The notes under the pieces are model-generated. The model was not told the DNA's origin, did not search any database, and was given only the letters and a program-made list of their open reading frames with translations. The position numbers and the translations under genes are program-made. 64,000 bases of DNA, taken from Allobosea thiooxidans. GTDB lineage: Bacteria > Pseudomonadota > Alphaproteobacteria > Rhizobiales > Beijerinckiaceae. How positions within the stretch are numbered: position 1 is the first letter of the stretch; each line of letters begins with the position of its first letter. Below are positions 8,454-17,652 of the stretch, piece after piece. Where the stretch lies: NCBI RefSeq assembly GCF_900168195.1, contig NZ_FUYX01000008.1, positions 124,001 to 188,000 on the forward strand. Direction: 5' to 3'.

Positions 8454-10387
8454 CCGCCGAAGGCCACCTTGATGCCGCCGAAAGCACTGAACCCCGGAAC
8501 GAGGAAACCGACCGGATTCTCCCAGCGCTTGTCGAAGAGGTTATCGACCCTACCGAAGACCGTCACCTTGTCGGTCGCCTTGTATTTGGCGGCGAGGTTG
8601 ACCAGCGTCGCGCCCTTCGCCCGCATGCGCGCGACCGAGAAGTCGCGGTTGCCGTCGACCCAGGGGCCGACATAGAGCAGCGTCGCCGAGAGCGTGAGCC
8701 TGTCCGTGGGCGTCCAGGTCGCGGTGGCGCTCGCCTTGTGGCGCGGGCGGCGCAGCAGCTCCTGCCGCGCGATCTCGTCCTTGGCGAGGGTGAAGGTGTA
8801 GTCGGCGCGGACGCGGAACTGGGGCGAGACCTCCAGCGCCGCGAAGGCCTCGACGCCCTTGGTCTTCGCCTTGCCGATATTGGCGTAGGAATCGCGCGTG
8901 GCGTTGGTGACGATCAGGTTCTCGATGTCGTTCTGAAACCAGGTTGCGCCGAGTTGCAGGCGCCGGTCGAAGAGCGGCTGTTCGAAGCCGATGTCCCAGC
9001 CGCGGCTCTCCTCCGGCTTGAGGTTGGGATTGCCGTGGAAATTGTAACCCGGGCGATAGTCGATGAAGAGCTCGCTGAGCGTCGGCGCCTTGAAGCCGGT
9101 GCCGTAGCTCGCCTTCAGCTTGGTCTCGGTGCCGGGCACGATCACGGCCGGCGCGATGCGCCAGGTCGTGTGGCCGCCATAGCTGTCGTCATGGTCATGG
9201 CGGATGTTCGCTGCCAGGAAATAGCGGTCCTGCAGGTTGCCCTGATATTCGAGATAGGCAGCCTTGTTGCCGTTGGAGGCAATGAGGCTCTCGGTGTCGA
9301 GCCGCTCGCGCTCGTATTGCAGGCCCATCAGCAGGTTGTGGCCCTTGGCGATCTCGAGATTGCCGCGCCAGTCGAGCTTGGTGCGCTCGCCCAGGTTCTC
9401 GTTCGGCAGGCCGAGCAGGCCGGTCGCCCCATCGGCCGTCCGCGTCGCCCGGTCCTGATGCGTGTAGGAGACGCCGAAGGTGTTGACGAAGCGCCCACCG
9501 AGCGGATCCCAGATCACCTCGCCGCGGGTGAAGGCCTGGGCGTAGTTCTGCAGGGAGCGATAGGGCGACGGGCGGCTCGGGAAGCCCGTGTCGCCGGTAT
9601 AGCGCAGTTGCCCGTCCTGGTACCGGCCGATCCAGTTGAGCGACAGCGTGTCGCCGAGCGCGACGCCGATGCGGCCGGAATAGCTGTAATTGTCGAAGGC
9701 GTTGGGATTGATGCGCCGGCCGGGCGGCACGAGGTTAGGCGGTGTCACTTCGATCGCGTCCGTACGGAAATGCGCGACGTTGAAGGCGTAGTTGAAGCGG
9801 TCGTCGCCGCCGCCGAAGCCGGCCGACTGGTTGAAGGTGCCGTGCGATCCGCCCTCGATGCGCGCCGTCGCCTTTGGCGGGCCGTCGCCGCGCTTGGTCG
9901 TGATCGAGATCACGCCGCCCAGCGCATTGGCGCCGTAGAGGCCGCTCTGCGGGCCGCGCAGCACCTCGATGCGCTCGATGTCGTCTGTCAGCATCGAGCC
10001 GAAGTCGAAGGAGCGGTTCGGCGTCGAGGGGTCATTGGCCTCGATGCCATCGATCAGCACCTTGACGTGGTTGGAATTGGTGCCGCGCATGAAGACCGAG
10101 GTCTGGCCGCCCGGGCCGCCGGTCTGGACGATGTTGAGGCCGGGTACAGCCGCGAGCGCCTGCGGCAGGGTGCGGCGCTGCTGCTGCTCGATATCCTTGG
10201 CGGTGACGACGGTGACGGAGCTTGCGACCTCGCGTGCCGGGGTCGGCGTGCCGGTGGCGCTGACGACGATCTCGTCGAGCGCGACGGGGGCGTCCTGCGC
10301 AAATGCGGGGGCCGAGCAGGCGAGGGCGGCGAAGGAGACGGAGGCGATCAGGCGGCCGCGTCCGGCGGCCGGGAGGAAGACGTTCAC
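8450..10387 (-). CDS. btuB: TonB-dependent vitamin B12 receptor
   Basis: A 645-residue outer-membrane receptor. I start at GTG 10387, which has GAGG 8 nt upstream and gives a clean signal peptide (LIASVSFAALACSAPAFAQ). The TonB box and plug follow: DEIVVSATGTPTPAREV, ALAAVPGLNIVQTGG, then VLRGPQSGLYGANALGGVI. A 22-strand barrel follows with FKAPTLSELF and the C-terminal LFDKRWENPVGF strand. Size and plug wording match BtuB (~600 residues). It is the first gene after the riboswitch and is coupled to btuF. Confidence 0.9.
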   Translation of the reverse strand: MNVFLPAAGRGRLIASVSFAALACSAPAFAQDAPVALDEIVVSATGTPTPAREVASSVTVVTAKDIEQQQRRTLPQALAAVPGLNIVQTGGPGGQTSVFMRGTNSNHVKVLIDGIEANDPSTPNRSFDFGSMLTDDIERIEVLRGPQSGLYGANALGGVISITTKRGDGPPKATARIEGGSHGTFNQSAGFGGGDDRFNYAFNVAHFRTDAIEVTPPNLVPPGRRINPNAFDNYSYSGRIGVALGDTLSLNWIGRYQDGQLRYTGDTGFPSRPSPYRSLQNYAQAFTRGEVIWDPLGGRFVNTFGVSYTHQDRATRTADGATGLLGLPNENLGERTKLDWRGNLEIAKGHNLLMGLQYERERLDTESLIASNGNKAAYLEYQGNLQDRYFLAANIRHDHDDSYGGHTTWRIAPAVIVPGTETKLKASYGTGFKAPTLSELFIDYRPGYNFHGNPNLKPEESRGWDIGFEQPLFDRRLQLGATWFQNDIENLIVTNATRDSYANIGKAKTKGVEAFAALEVSPQFRVRADYTFTLAKDEIARQELLRRPRHKASATATWTPTDRLTLSATLLYVGPWVDGNRDFSVARMRAKGATLVNLAAKYKATDKVTVFGRVDNLFDKRWENPVGFLVPGFSAFGGIKVAFGG

Positions 10388-10446
10388 GATGGAGACCTCG
10401 GGCGTTGACGTCAGTGGCACGTCACCGCGAACGCGATCTCCCATCC

Positions 10447-10463
10447 GCCGTCCCAAGGACGGC
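10447..10463 (-). terminator. Stem-loop in the btuB leader
   Basis: A perfect 7-bp stem (GCCGTCC/GGACGGC, 3-nt loop) lies between the riboswitch aptamer and the btuB start. It is likely part of the expression platform. No U-run follows, so premature termination versus control of translation cannot be decided from sequence. Confidence 0.4.
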
Positions 10464-10517
10464 CAACAGTCGAATCAGCGATCGGCTCACCCCGTCCGAA
10501 CGTGTCCGCGTGTGACC

Positions 10518-10697
10518 ACGGCTGACGGCAGGTCTCCTGGCTCGCGGGTCGGTGCCTTTCGCCGCCTTCCCAGGTCCGAGGCCCCAGTGGCGTATGGCGA
10601 AAGGCTCGCCGCTTACAGTTGCGGGGGCAGCCGCGGCATGGGGCGGAAGATCCGCCCGCACCGCGTTCCCTTTTGATCCCGTGAGGGAACCGTCGCG
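10518..10697 (-). ncRNA. Cobalamin riboswitch upstream of btuB
   Basis: Read on the reverse strand, the aptamer has the hallmark blocks in order: AAAAGGGAACGCGGTGCGGG (P2/P3 side), CTGCCCCCGCAACTGTAAGC (core), CGCCACTGGGG, CTGGGAAGG, and the B12 box GAGCCAGGAGACCTGCC at about 10528-10544. Adenosylcobalamin binding represses downstream expression in this class. It lies ~130 nt upstream of btuB in the same orientation, so it should control the whole btuB-F-C-D operon. Confidence 0.95.
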
Positions 10698-10774
10698 GCG
10701 AGGGTTACGGCGGAAAACCGGCGCCGTCAAACCTCATCGGCGGCTCAGCCCCGAAGCCTCCGGATCGCAGGGGC

Positions 10775-11707
10775 TCAGAAAGCGACCTTGTCCGCGCCCT
10801 TGAGCTGGAGCGTCTCGCGCGCTTCGGCCGGCGTCGCGATCTCGAGGCCGAGGCCCTCGACGATCTGGCGCGCCGCGCGGACCTGATCGGCGTTCGACTT
10901 CGCGAGCTGCCCCGGCCCGAGCCAGAGCGAGTCCTCGAGGCCGACGCGCAGATTGCCGCCCATCGAGACCGCCATGGCCGCGATGGCCAGCTGATGGCGC
11001 CCGGCGCCCAGCACCGACCAGTGATAGTCCTCGCCGAAAAGCCGGTCGGCGGTGCGCTTCATATGGGCGACGTCCTCCGGGTGCGGGCCGATGCCGCCGA
11101 GGATGCCGAAGACCGACTGGACGAAGAAGGGCGGCTTCACCAGCCCGCGATCGGCGAAGTGGGCGAGCGTGTAGAGATGGCCGATGTCGTAGCACTCGAT
11201 CTCGAAGCGCGTGCCGTTCTCGGCGCAGGTCGTCAGGATGTTCTCGATGTCCTGGAAGGTGTTCTTGAAAATCCTATCCTTGGAGCCTTCGAGATAGGGC
11301 CGCTCCCAGTCGTGCTCGAACTCCTTGAAGCGGTTCAGCATCGGGTAGAGGCCGAAATTCATCGAGCCCATGTTGAGCGAGGCGACCTCCGGCTTGAAAT
11401 GGGCGCAGGGCTGGAGGCGCTCCTCGACGCCCATCGTCGGCGCGCCGCCGGTGGTGATGTTGATGACGGCGTCGCAGCGCTGCTTGATCACCTTGAGGAA
11501 GGGTTCGAAGGCTTCTGGCGACTGGTCGGGCTGGCCGGTCTTCGGGTTGCGGGCGTGGACATGGACCAGCGCCGCGCCGGCCTCGGCCGCGCCGACGGCG
11601 GCGTCGATGATCTCGTCGGGCGTCACCGGCAGGTGAGGCGACATCGACGGGGTGTGGATCGCGCCCGTCACCGCGCAAGTGATCATGACTTTGCGGTTCT
11701 TCGCCAT
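10775..11707 (-). CDS. Beta-keto acid cleavage enzyme (BKACE, DUF849)
   Basis: A 310-residue TIM-barrel enzyme. BKACE proteins condense a beta-keto acid with acetyl-CoA and cleave it to acetoacetate plus an acyl-CoA. Family motifs are ITCAVTGAIHTPSMSPHLP, a Zn-binding VHVHARNP, INITTGGAPTMG, and a C-terminal GGNLRVGLEDSLWL with the active-site Glu. The start at 11707 is set by AGGAGG 8 nt upstream; the frame runs 13 codons further. It lies 35 bp downstream of the dehydrogenase, which could make its beta-keto acid substrate. Dehydrocarnitine or another 3-oxo acid is plausible but unproven. Confidence 0.9.
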   Translation of the reverse strand: MAKNRKVMITCAVTGAIHTPSMSPHLPVTPDEIIDAAVGAAEAGAALVHVHARNPKTGQPDQSPEAFEPFLKVIKQRCDAVINITTGGAPTMGVEERLQPCAHFKPEVASLNMGSMNFGLYPMLNRFKEFEHDWERPYLEGSKDRIFKNTFQDIENILTTCAENGTRFEIECYDIGHLYTLAHFADRGLVKPPFFVQSVFGILGGIGPHPEDVAHMKRTADRLFGEDYHWSVLGAGRHQLAIAAMAVSMGGNLRVGLEDSLWLGPGQLAKSNADQVRAARQIVEGLGLEIATPAEARETLQLKGADKVAF

Positions 11708-11742
11708 GGTTCGGCTCCTCCTGTCTCGCGCGGGTCTTCGTC

Positions 11743-12684
11743 TCAATCGGGCTTGCGCGCGGCGGCGCGCTTATGGGCACGCAGGGCAGCGAGCCTGCCG
11801 TCGCGCCAGTCGCTCAGGCGCTTGACGCGGTCGGGCGACTGCGCACCGCGCCATTCGCGCATCACCTCGGTCACGGTCGCGGCCTCGAACGGGTTTCCGT
11901 GCCCTTCCGACGACTTCACCATGCGGTCGAGCGAGGCCGCGTAGCGCGAACAGTAGTCGGGAATGCCGCCGGGCGCGTTGAGCTCGATCGTCTCGAAGGG
12001 GCCCATGAAGGCCCAGCGCAGGCCGAGCCCGTCGCGGATGGTCTTGTCGACATCCTCGGCGCTGGCGACGCCTTCGCCGACGAGTCGGAAGGCCTCGGCC
12101 AGCAGCACCGCCTGCAGCCGATTGAGGACGAAGCCGGCCTTCTCCTTGCGCAGGGTGATCGGCACCTGGCCGGCCTTCTCGTAGATCGCCTTGGCCCGCT
12201 CGACCACGGCCGGATCGGTCCAGGGCGCCGGCGCGATCTCGACGATAGGGACGAGATGCGGCGGGTTGACCGGGTGGCCGACGAGGCAGCGGGCGCGGCC
12301 CTTCAGCCCCTCGCTGAAGACGGAGGCCATGATGAAGGAGGTCGAGGACGACAGGATGGCGTCGGGAGCGGCGAGCGTGTCCATCTCGGCGAAGAGGGCG
12401 CGCTTGGCCTCGACCGTCTCCGGCCCGTTCTCCTGGACGAAGCCGGCACCCGCCAGCGCGTCGGCGAGGCTCGACGCCACGCGGATGCGGGCGAGCGCGC
12501 CTTTGGGGTCGTCGACGAGGCCGTGCTCCGCGAGCTCGCCGAGATTGGTGGCGATATGGGCCCGCGCCGCCTCGGCCGCGCCCGCCACGACATCATGCAG
12601 GGCGACGTCGAAGCCGTGGCTGGCGAAGACGGTCGCCCAGGCGCGGCCGATCAGGCCGGAACCGACGATGGCGATCTTGGTCAT
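11743..12684 (-). CDS. 3-hydroxyacyl-CoA / L-carnitine-type dehydrogenase
   Basis: A 313-residue NAD-dependent dehydrogenase of the 3HCDH family. The Rossmann motif is IAIVGSGLIGRAWATVFAS at the N-terminus. Catalytic-region motifs are LSSSTSFIMAS, VGHPVNPPHLVPIVEIAPAP (catalytic His) and GFVLNRLQAVLLAEAFRLV. It has a single C-terminal 3HCDH domain, as in L-carnitine dehydrogenase and lambda-crystallin/gulonate dehydrogenase; it is not a fatty-acid FadB. Pairing with a BKACE suggests it oxidises a beta-hydroxy acid to the beta-keto acid that the BKACE cleaves. ATG 12684 is chosen by homology; the ribosome site is weak. Confidence 0.82.
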   Translation of the reverse strand: MTKIAIVGSGLIGRAWATVFASHGFDVALHDVVAGAAEAARAHIATNLGELAEHGLVDDPKGALARIRVASSLADALAGAGFVQENGPETVEAKRALFAEMDTLAAPDAILSSSTSFIMASVFSEGLKGRARCLVGHPVNPPHLVPIVEIAPAPWTDPAVVERAKAIYEKAGQVPITLRKEKAGFVLNRLQAVLLAEAFRLVGEGVASAEDVDKTIRDGLGLRWAFMGPFETIELNAPGGIPDYCSRYAASLDRMVKSSEGHGNPFEAATVTEVMREWRGAQSPDRVKRLSDWRDGRLAALRAHKRAAARKPD

Positions 12685-12729
12685 GGGAGAAGGTCCTTGG
12701 CGAAGCACGGCGGATAAGGTCGATCATGG

Positions 12730-15255
12730 TTACAGCCACAGCACCTGCCGCCGGAGCGCCAGGTCCTGGCTCAGCGCCCGCGACGGGCCGATATGGGTGA
12801 CCTGGCCGCGCTCCAGCACCACGGTGCGGTCGGAGAGCGCCAAGGCGAGGTCGAGATGGTGGTCGACGATGACGATGGCGATCTCCCGGCGCAGCTTGTC
12901 GAAGGCCTCGAAGAGCTCCTCGACCACCGCGGGCGCCAGGCCCTCGAAGGGCTCGTCCAGCAACAGCACGCGGGTATCGCCGGAGAGCGCGCGGGCCACC
13001 GCCACCATCTGCTGCTCGCCGCCGGAGAGATAGTCGGCCGGCGAGTTCCAGCGTTCGCGGATGCGCGGGAAGAAGGAGAAGATCTTCTCGTCCTCCCAAT
13101 GGGTGCCGTTGCCGGTGAGCCGCCGCAGCCTGCCGAGCTCCATGTTGTCCTTGACGCTCATGCCGGCGAAGAGGCCGCGCCCCTGCGGCACATAGGCGAT
13201 GCCGGCGCGGGCGATCGCGGCCGGTGCCTGCCGCGCGATCTCCGCGCCGGCGAGGCGGATGCTGCCCTCGGCCGGCGGCGCGATGCCGGTGATGGTCTTG
13301 AGCAGGGTGGACTTGCCGGCGCCGTTGCGGCCGAGCAGCGCGACGATCTCGTTGTCGTGCACGTCGAAGGAGACGTCGCGCAGGATGTGACTCTTGCCGT
13401 AGAAGGTGTCGACATCCTTCAGGCCGAGCAGCACGCCTTCGCCCGCCGCGCTTTCGCGCGGCTTCGCCGCCAGCGCATGGGCGCCCGAGCCGATATAGAT
13501 CTCCTGCACCTTGGCCGAGGAACGGGCATCCTCGACCGTGCCGTCGACCAGCACGCTGCCCTCGTTCATCACCGTGACATGGTCGGCGATGGCGAAGACG
13601 CGGTCGATGTCGTGCTCGACGAGCAGCACCGGCAGATCGGTCGAGATCGACTTGATGAGGTTGCCGACGCGCTCGCGCTCGGCCGCTGCCAAGCCGGCGA
13701 GCGGCTCGTCGAGCAGCAGCACGCGCGGGCTCGTCGCCAGCGCCAGCGACATGTCGAGCAGGCGCTGGCCGCCATAGCTGAGCGAGCCGGCCTCGGCGCG
13801 CTCGATGCCCGACAGCCCCATGGTGGAGATGACCTGGCCGGTTTCGTCGCTGACCTGTCCGAGGGCCGAGGCCGCGCGCCAGAAGCCGAAGCGCTCGGGC
13901 GCCCGCGCCTGCACCGCGAGGCGCACATTCTCGGCTACCGAGAGCGAGGGGAACAGGTTGGTGATCTGGAAGGCGCGGCCGATGCCGGCGCGGGTGATGG
14001 CATCGGGGCTCAGGCCGGCGACGTCGTGCTCGCGCAGGCGCACCGTGCCCCGGTCGGGCGTGAACATGCCGGAGATCAGGTTGAAGGCGGTGGTCTTGCC
14101 GGCACCGTTGGGGCCGATCAGCGCGTGCAGCTTCCGGTCGCGCAGGGCAAGATCGACATTCTCGACCGCCTTGATGCCGCCGAAGCTCTTGGCGAGGCCG
14201 TTCGCGGTTAGGATCGTGCCGTCGCCGGCATCCTGCGGCTTCATGAAGGCCGGTAGCTCGACCGCGCCGGCCTTGCGGGCCGACATCGCCGCGTCCTCGG
14301 CCGGCTGCTTGCGGAACGGCTTGAGCAGCCGCTGGCCGACGCCGACCAGCCCGTCCGGCGAGAAGACGATGAAGGCGACGAAGAGCAGGCCGAACCAGAA
14401 CAGCCAGTTCTCGGTCGCGCTCGAGAGATAGTCGCGGAAGACGACGAAGAAGAGCGCGCCCAGCGCCGGCCCCAGGAAGGAGCGCATGCCACCGATCACC
14501 ACCATCGCCAGCAATTCGCCGGAGAAGGCGACCGAGATCGGCTCGGCCGAGGTCATCCGGTTGTTGAACAGCAGCAGGGAGCCGGCGAGCCCCGTCAGCG
14601 CGGCCGAGACGGTGAAGGCGACGAGCTTGTAGCGGGTCGTGGCGTAGCCGAGGAAGCGGGCGCGCTGCTCGTTCTCGCGGATCGCGACGAGCACGGTGCC
14701 GACCGGCGAGCGCTGGAAGCGCCAGAGCGCGTAGACCACGCCGAAGCCGATCGTCGCGACCAGCATGTAGAAGGGCAGCGCCGCCTCGAAGTCGATGCCG
14801 AGGAAGAGCGGCCGGCGGATGCCGCCGAGCCCGTCCTCGCCGCCGGTCACCGAGGTCCAGCGGAAGGCGACGGAATAGGTCATGGCGGCGAGCGCCAGCG
14901 TCAGCAGCGAGAAATAGACGCCGCGGCGGCGCAGGATCAGGGCGCCGAAGGCCAGCGCGACCAGCGCGACGAGCGCGACGGCGAGCAGGATCGGCAGCGC
15001 GAACTGGCCGGGGAACCAGTTGCGCTGCATCAGCCCGGCGGCATAGGCGGCGATGCCGAACCAGGCGCCGTGGCCGAAGGAGACGAGCCCGGTCATGCCG
15101 ACGAGGATGTTCAGCGCCATGCAGGCGATGGCGAAGACGACGATCTCGGTCGCGGAGGTGGTGCCGAGGCCGATCAGATGCATCAGCGAGGGCAGGGCGA
15201 GCAGCCCTGCCGCGGCGAGGAGGAGGGGAAGGTAGTCGCGGCTGGTCGGGCTCAT
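12730..15255 (-). CDS. Fused Liv-type ABC importer: permease (LivM) + ATPase (LivG) + ATPase (LivF)
   Basis: One uninterrupted 841-residue frame joins three proteins that are normally separate. Residues ~1-325 are a LivM-type permease (MALNILVGMTGLVSFGHGAW; GLAGSLLLFNNRMTSAEP). Residues ~347-590 are a LivG-type ATPase (Walker A GPNGAGKTT; LSYGGQRLLDMSLALATSP; LLLDEPLAGL). Residues ~605-841 are a LivF-type ATPase ([46 protein letters not shown]). Linkers are charged and Ala-rich. Both nucleotide sites look complete. It follows livH by 7 bp and should pair with it and the upstream binding protein. Confidence 0.92.
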   Translation of the reverse strand: MSPTSRDYLPLLLAAAGLLALPSLMHLIGLGTTSATEIVVFAIACMALNILVGMTGLVSFGHGAWFGIAAYAAGLMQRNWFPGQFALPILLAVALVALVALAFGALILRRRGVYFSLLTLALAAMTYSVAFRWTSVTGGEDGLGGIRRPLFLGIDFEAALPFYMLVATIGFGVVYALWRFQRSPVGTVLVAIRENEQRARFLGYATTRYKLVAFTVSAALTGLAGSLLLFNNRMTSAEPISVAFSGELLAMVVIGGMRSFLGPALGALFFVVFRDYLSSATENWLFWFGLLFVAFIVFSPDGLVGVGQRLLKPFRKQPAEDAAMSARKAGAVELPAFMKPQDAGDGTILTANGLAKSFGGIKAVENVDLALRDRKLHALIGPNGAGKTTAFNLISGMFTPDRGTVRLREHDVAGLSPDAITRAGIGRAFQITNLFPSLSVAENVRLAVQARAPERFGFWRAASALGQVSDETGQVISTMGLSGIERAEAGSLSYGGQRLLDMSLALATSPRVLLLDEPLAGLAAAERERVGNLIKSISTDLPVLLVEHDIDRVFAIADHVTVMNEGSVLVDGTVEDARSSAKVQEIYIGSGAHALAAKPRESAAGEGVLLGLKDVDTFYGKSHILRDVSFDVHDNEIVALLGRNGAGKSTLLKTITGIAPPAEGSIRLAGAEIARQAPAAIARAGIAYVPQGRGLFAGMSVKDNMELGRLRRLTGNGTHWEDEKIFSFFPRIRERWNSPADYLSGGEQQMVAVARALSGDTRVLLLDEPFEGLAPAVVEELFEAFDKLRREIAIVIVDHHLDLALALSDRTVVLERGQVTHIGPSRALSQDLALRRQVLWL

Positions 15256-15262
15256 CGCGTCC

Positions 15263-16138
15263 TCACTCGAAGCGCTGGATGCGCTCGCCGAACAGGCCGC
15301 GCGGACGGAAGAGCAGGACGAGCAGCATCATCAGATAGATCACCGCCGTCGACCATTGCGTGTAGCCGAGCCCGATGGTGATGCCCTTGACCAGGCCGAC
15401 CATCAGCGCGGCGACGACCACGCCCCAGAAGGAGCCGAGGCCGCCGATCACGACGACGACGAAGGCCGGGGTGATGATCTCCTGTCCCATCGCCGGGTGG
15501 ATCGAGTAGATCGGCGCGAGCAGCACGCCGGCGAGCCCGGCAAGCCCGATGCCGATGCCCGCCACCGCCATCATATAGGGCTGCAGCGAGATGCCGAGCG
15601 CGCCGACCATGTCGGGATTCTGCACGCCGGCCCGCACGACCCGGCCGAAGGCGGTCCGCTGCAGCAGGAACCAGAGGGCGAGGATGCAGATGGCAGCAAT
15701 GCCAATCAGCAGAGCACGATAGCGGGAATAGATGAAGTCGCCGATGAAGATCTGTCCGCGCAGCGCCGGCGGAATCGAGAAGGAGAGCGGCGGTGCGCCG
15801 AAGATCATGCGCAGCGCCTGCTCGGCGACCATGGCGAGGCCGAAGGTCAGGAGCAGCGAGAGGATCGGGTCGCGCCGGTAGAAGTGCCGGAACAGCCCGC
15901 GCTCGATGACGATGCCGATCAGCGCGACCAGCACCGGCGAGGCGATGATCGCGCCGCCGAAGCCGACATGCGGCGCGAGCACGATCGTGAGATAGGCGCC
16001 GATCGCATAGAAGGCGCCATGCGCCAAGTTGACGATGCCGCCGAGCGAGAAGATCAGCGACAGGCCGAGCGCGATCAGGAGGTAGTAGACCCCGTCGAGC
16101 AGCCCGTTCAGCACCTGCTGGATGAAGAGGGTGAGCAA
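15263..16138 (-). CDS. Branched-chain amino acid-type ABC permease (LivH family)
   Basis: A 291-residue LivH-like permease. N-terminal LNGLLDGVYYLLIALGLSLI and GGIVNLAHGAFYAIGAYL are diagnostic. The later segments GLAGLAGVLLAPIYSIHPAMG and VVIGGLGSFWGVVVAALMVG are the usual coupling regions. It forms the second half of the membrane channel opposite the LivM part of the downstream fusion. The gene is 7 bp from the fusion and about 180 bp from the binding-protein gene, with a repeat between. Confidence 0.92.
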   Translation of the reverse strand: MLTLFIQQVLNGLLDGVYYLLIALGLSLIFSLGGIVNLAHGAFYAIGAYLTIVLAPHVGFGGAIIASPVLVALIGIVIERGLFRHFYRRDPILSLLLTFGLAMVAEQALRMIFGAPPLSFSIPPALRGQIFIGDFIYSRYRALLIGIAAICILALWFLLQRTAFGRVVRAGVQNPDMVGALGISLQPYMMAVAGIGIGLAGLAGVLLAPIYSIHPAMGQEIITPAFVVVVIGGLGSFWGVVVAALMVGLVKGITIGLGYTQWSTAVIYLMMLLVLLFRPRGLFGERIQRFE

Positions 16139-16174
16139 GGGAAGGCCTTTGCGGGATTGCGCGATGGGTTTCCC

Positions 16175-16296
16175 CAGCCCTCATCCTGAGGAGGTCGCGT
16201 TCGCGACCGCCTCGAAGGATGGTCCGGGAGGCTGTAGAGTTCCCCGGAGCATCCTTCGAGACGCGGGCTTCGCCCGCTCCTCGGGATGAGGGCTGA
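16175..16296. repeat. Palindromic intergenic repeat within the Liv-type operon
   Basis: Left part: CAGCCCTCATCCTGAGGAGG then CGCCTCGAAGGATG. Right part: CATCCTTCGAGACGCGGGC then CTCCTCGGGATGAGGGCTG. The two halves are nearly fully complementary around GGTCCGGGAGGC..., and GCGGGCTTCGCCCGC is an internal hairpin. It resembles a dispersed palindrome of Bradyrhizobium-like genomes. It lies between the binding-protein gene and livH and may let the binding-protein mRNA segment be more stable. Confidence 0.75.
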
Positions 16297-16320
16297 GGAC
16301 GAGATCGGTGAGACGGTCGC

Positions 16321-17577
16321 TCAGCTCATCTTGCAGACGGCCTCGTCGCCCTGCGTGGCGATGACCTCCATGTCCTCGTTCGGGCCGGGCACCGGCGGCG
16401 AGGAGGAGAAGAGGTCCCACTGGTTCTTGACCTGCGCCGCCGGCAGGGCCGTGATCGTGTACATCTCACTGATCAGCTGGTGGTCCGAGGCGCGGAAATA
16501 GCCCTGACGCGGCTTCATCACGTCGAACTTCGCGCCCTTTTCCCAATGCTCGAGGATCTTGGCGGTGTCGGTCGACTTCAGCTCGTTCATCGACTGCGCC
16601 ATGATCTTGACCGCGACATAGTCGCCCCAGGCCTGGTTCTCGGGCGGCTTGCTGTATTTCTTGGTGAAGGCGGCGACGAAGGCCTTGCTCGACGGCGTCT
16701 CAATCAGGTGGTGCCAGACGCAGGGCCAGATGCCGCCGAAATTGTCCTTGCCGGCCGCCCAGGCCAGCGCGGTGTCGAAGCCGAAGCCGGCAACCGGGAA
16801 GGTGAGCCCGAATTCCGAGTACTGCTTCAGGAAGTTGGTGATCTGGTTGCCGGCGAGGTTGGAGATCACGATATCGGGCTTGGCCGCCCTGATCTCCAGC
16901 AGCAGCGCCGAGAAGTCGGTCGCGTCGGTCGGCACCAGCTTGTCGGCGGCGAACTGGCCGCCATTGGCCTCCATGAAGCGCTTGGCGACCTTGAGCAGGT
17001 CGTGGCCGAAGGCGTAGTCGGCGGTCAGCGAGAACCACTTCTTGCCCTTGACCAGCCCCTGCTGCATCAGCGAGCGGCCGCAGCTCTTCACATACATCGA
17101 GTTCTGGTGCTCGACATGGAACATGTAGCGGTTGCAGCTCTCGCCGCGCAGCGCGTCGGAGTTGCCGCCGGTGTTGACGAAGAGCTTCTTGTTGCGCGCC
17201 GCCACCTGCGAGATCGTCAGGCAGGAGGCCGACGAGATCTCGCCGAGGATGCAGGCGACCTGATCGCGCTCGAACATGCGCTCGGCCTTGGTCGAGGCGG
17301 TCTGCGGGTTGACCGAATCCTCCTTCAGCGCCTCCAGCTTGCGGCCGTTGACGCCGCCGGCCGCATTGATCTCCTCGACCGCGAGATCGACCGCCATCAC
17401 GCCATATTCGCCGAGCGGGCCGAGAAAGCCGGTGCGCGGCGTCAGATGGCCGAAGCGGATGGTGTCAGATGTCTGTGCGAGAATGACGGAGGGGCTTGCC
17501 ACCAGCCCGCCCACCAGCGCAGCACCTGTCCCTGCCAGCGCCTGCCGGCGCGAAATGCCCTTGGTGATCCCAGTCAT
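16321..17577 (-). CDS. Periplasmic substrate-binding protein, branched-chain amino acid-type (Peripla_BP_6)
   Basis: A 418-residue LivK-like binding protein. SRRQALAGTGAALVGG near the N-terminus is a twin-arginine signal. The mature part reads IRFGHLTPRTGFLGPLGEYG, VEEINAAGGVNGRKLEAL, then ILGEISSASCLTISQVAARN, which fits the two-lobed type I fold. Relatives bind branched-chain amino acids, aromatic acids, amides or other small organics, so the substrate is open. It is the first gene of the reverse-strand operon and faces the GntR gene across ~100 bp. Confidence 0.87.
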   Translation of the reverse strand: MTGITKGISRRQALAGTGAALVGGLVASPSVILAQTSDTIRFGHLTPRTGFLGPLGEYGVMAVDLAVEEINAAGGVNGRKLEALKEDSVNPQTASTKAERMFERDQVACILGEISSASCLTISQVAARNKKLFVNTGGNSDALRGESCNRYMFHVEHQNSMYVKSCGRSLMQQGLVKGKKWFSLTADYAFGHDLLKVAKRFMEANGGQFAADKLVPTDATDFSALLLEIRAAKPDIVISNLAGNQITNFLKQYSEFGLTFPVAGFGFDTALAWAAGKDNFGGIWPCVWHHLIETPSSKAFVAAFTKKYSKPPENQAWGDYVAVKIMAQSMNELKSTDTAKILEHWEKGAKFDVMKPRQGYFRASDHQLISEMYTITALPAAQVKNQWDLFSSSPPVPGPNEDMEVIATQGDEAVCKMS

Positions 17578-17652
17578 GCGTTCCTCCCAGAACGGTCGCG
17601 CCTCGGCGCTCTTTCAGTCTCGTCGCGGCCTCTTCGGACCGCTTGTCGTGAT

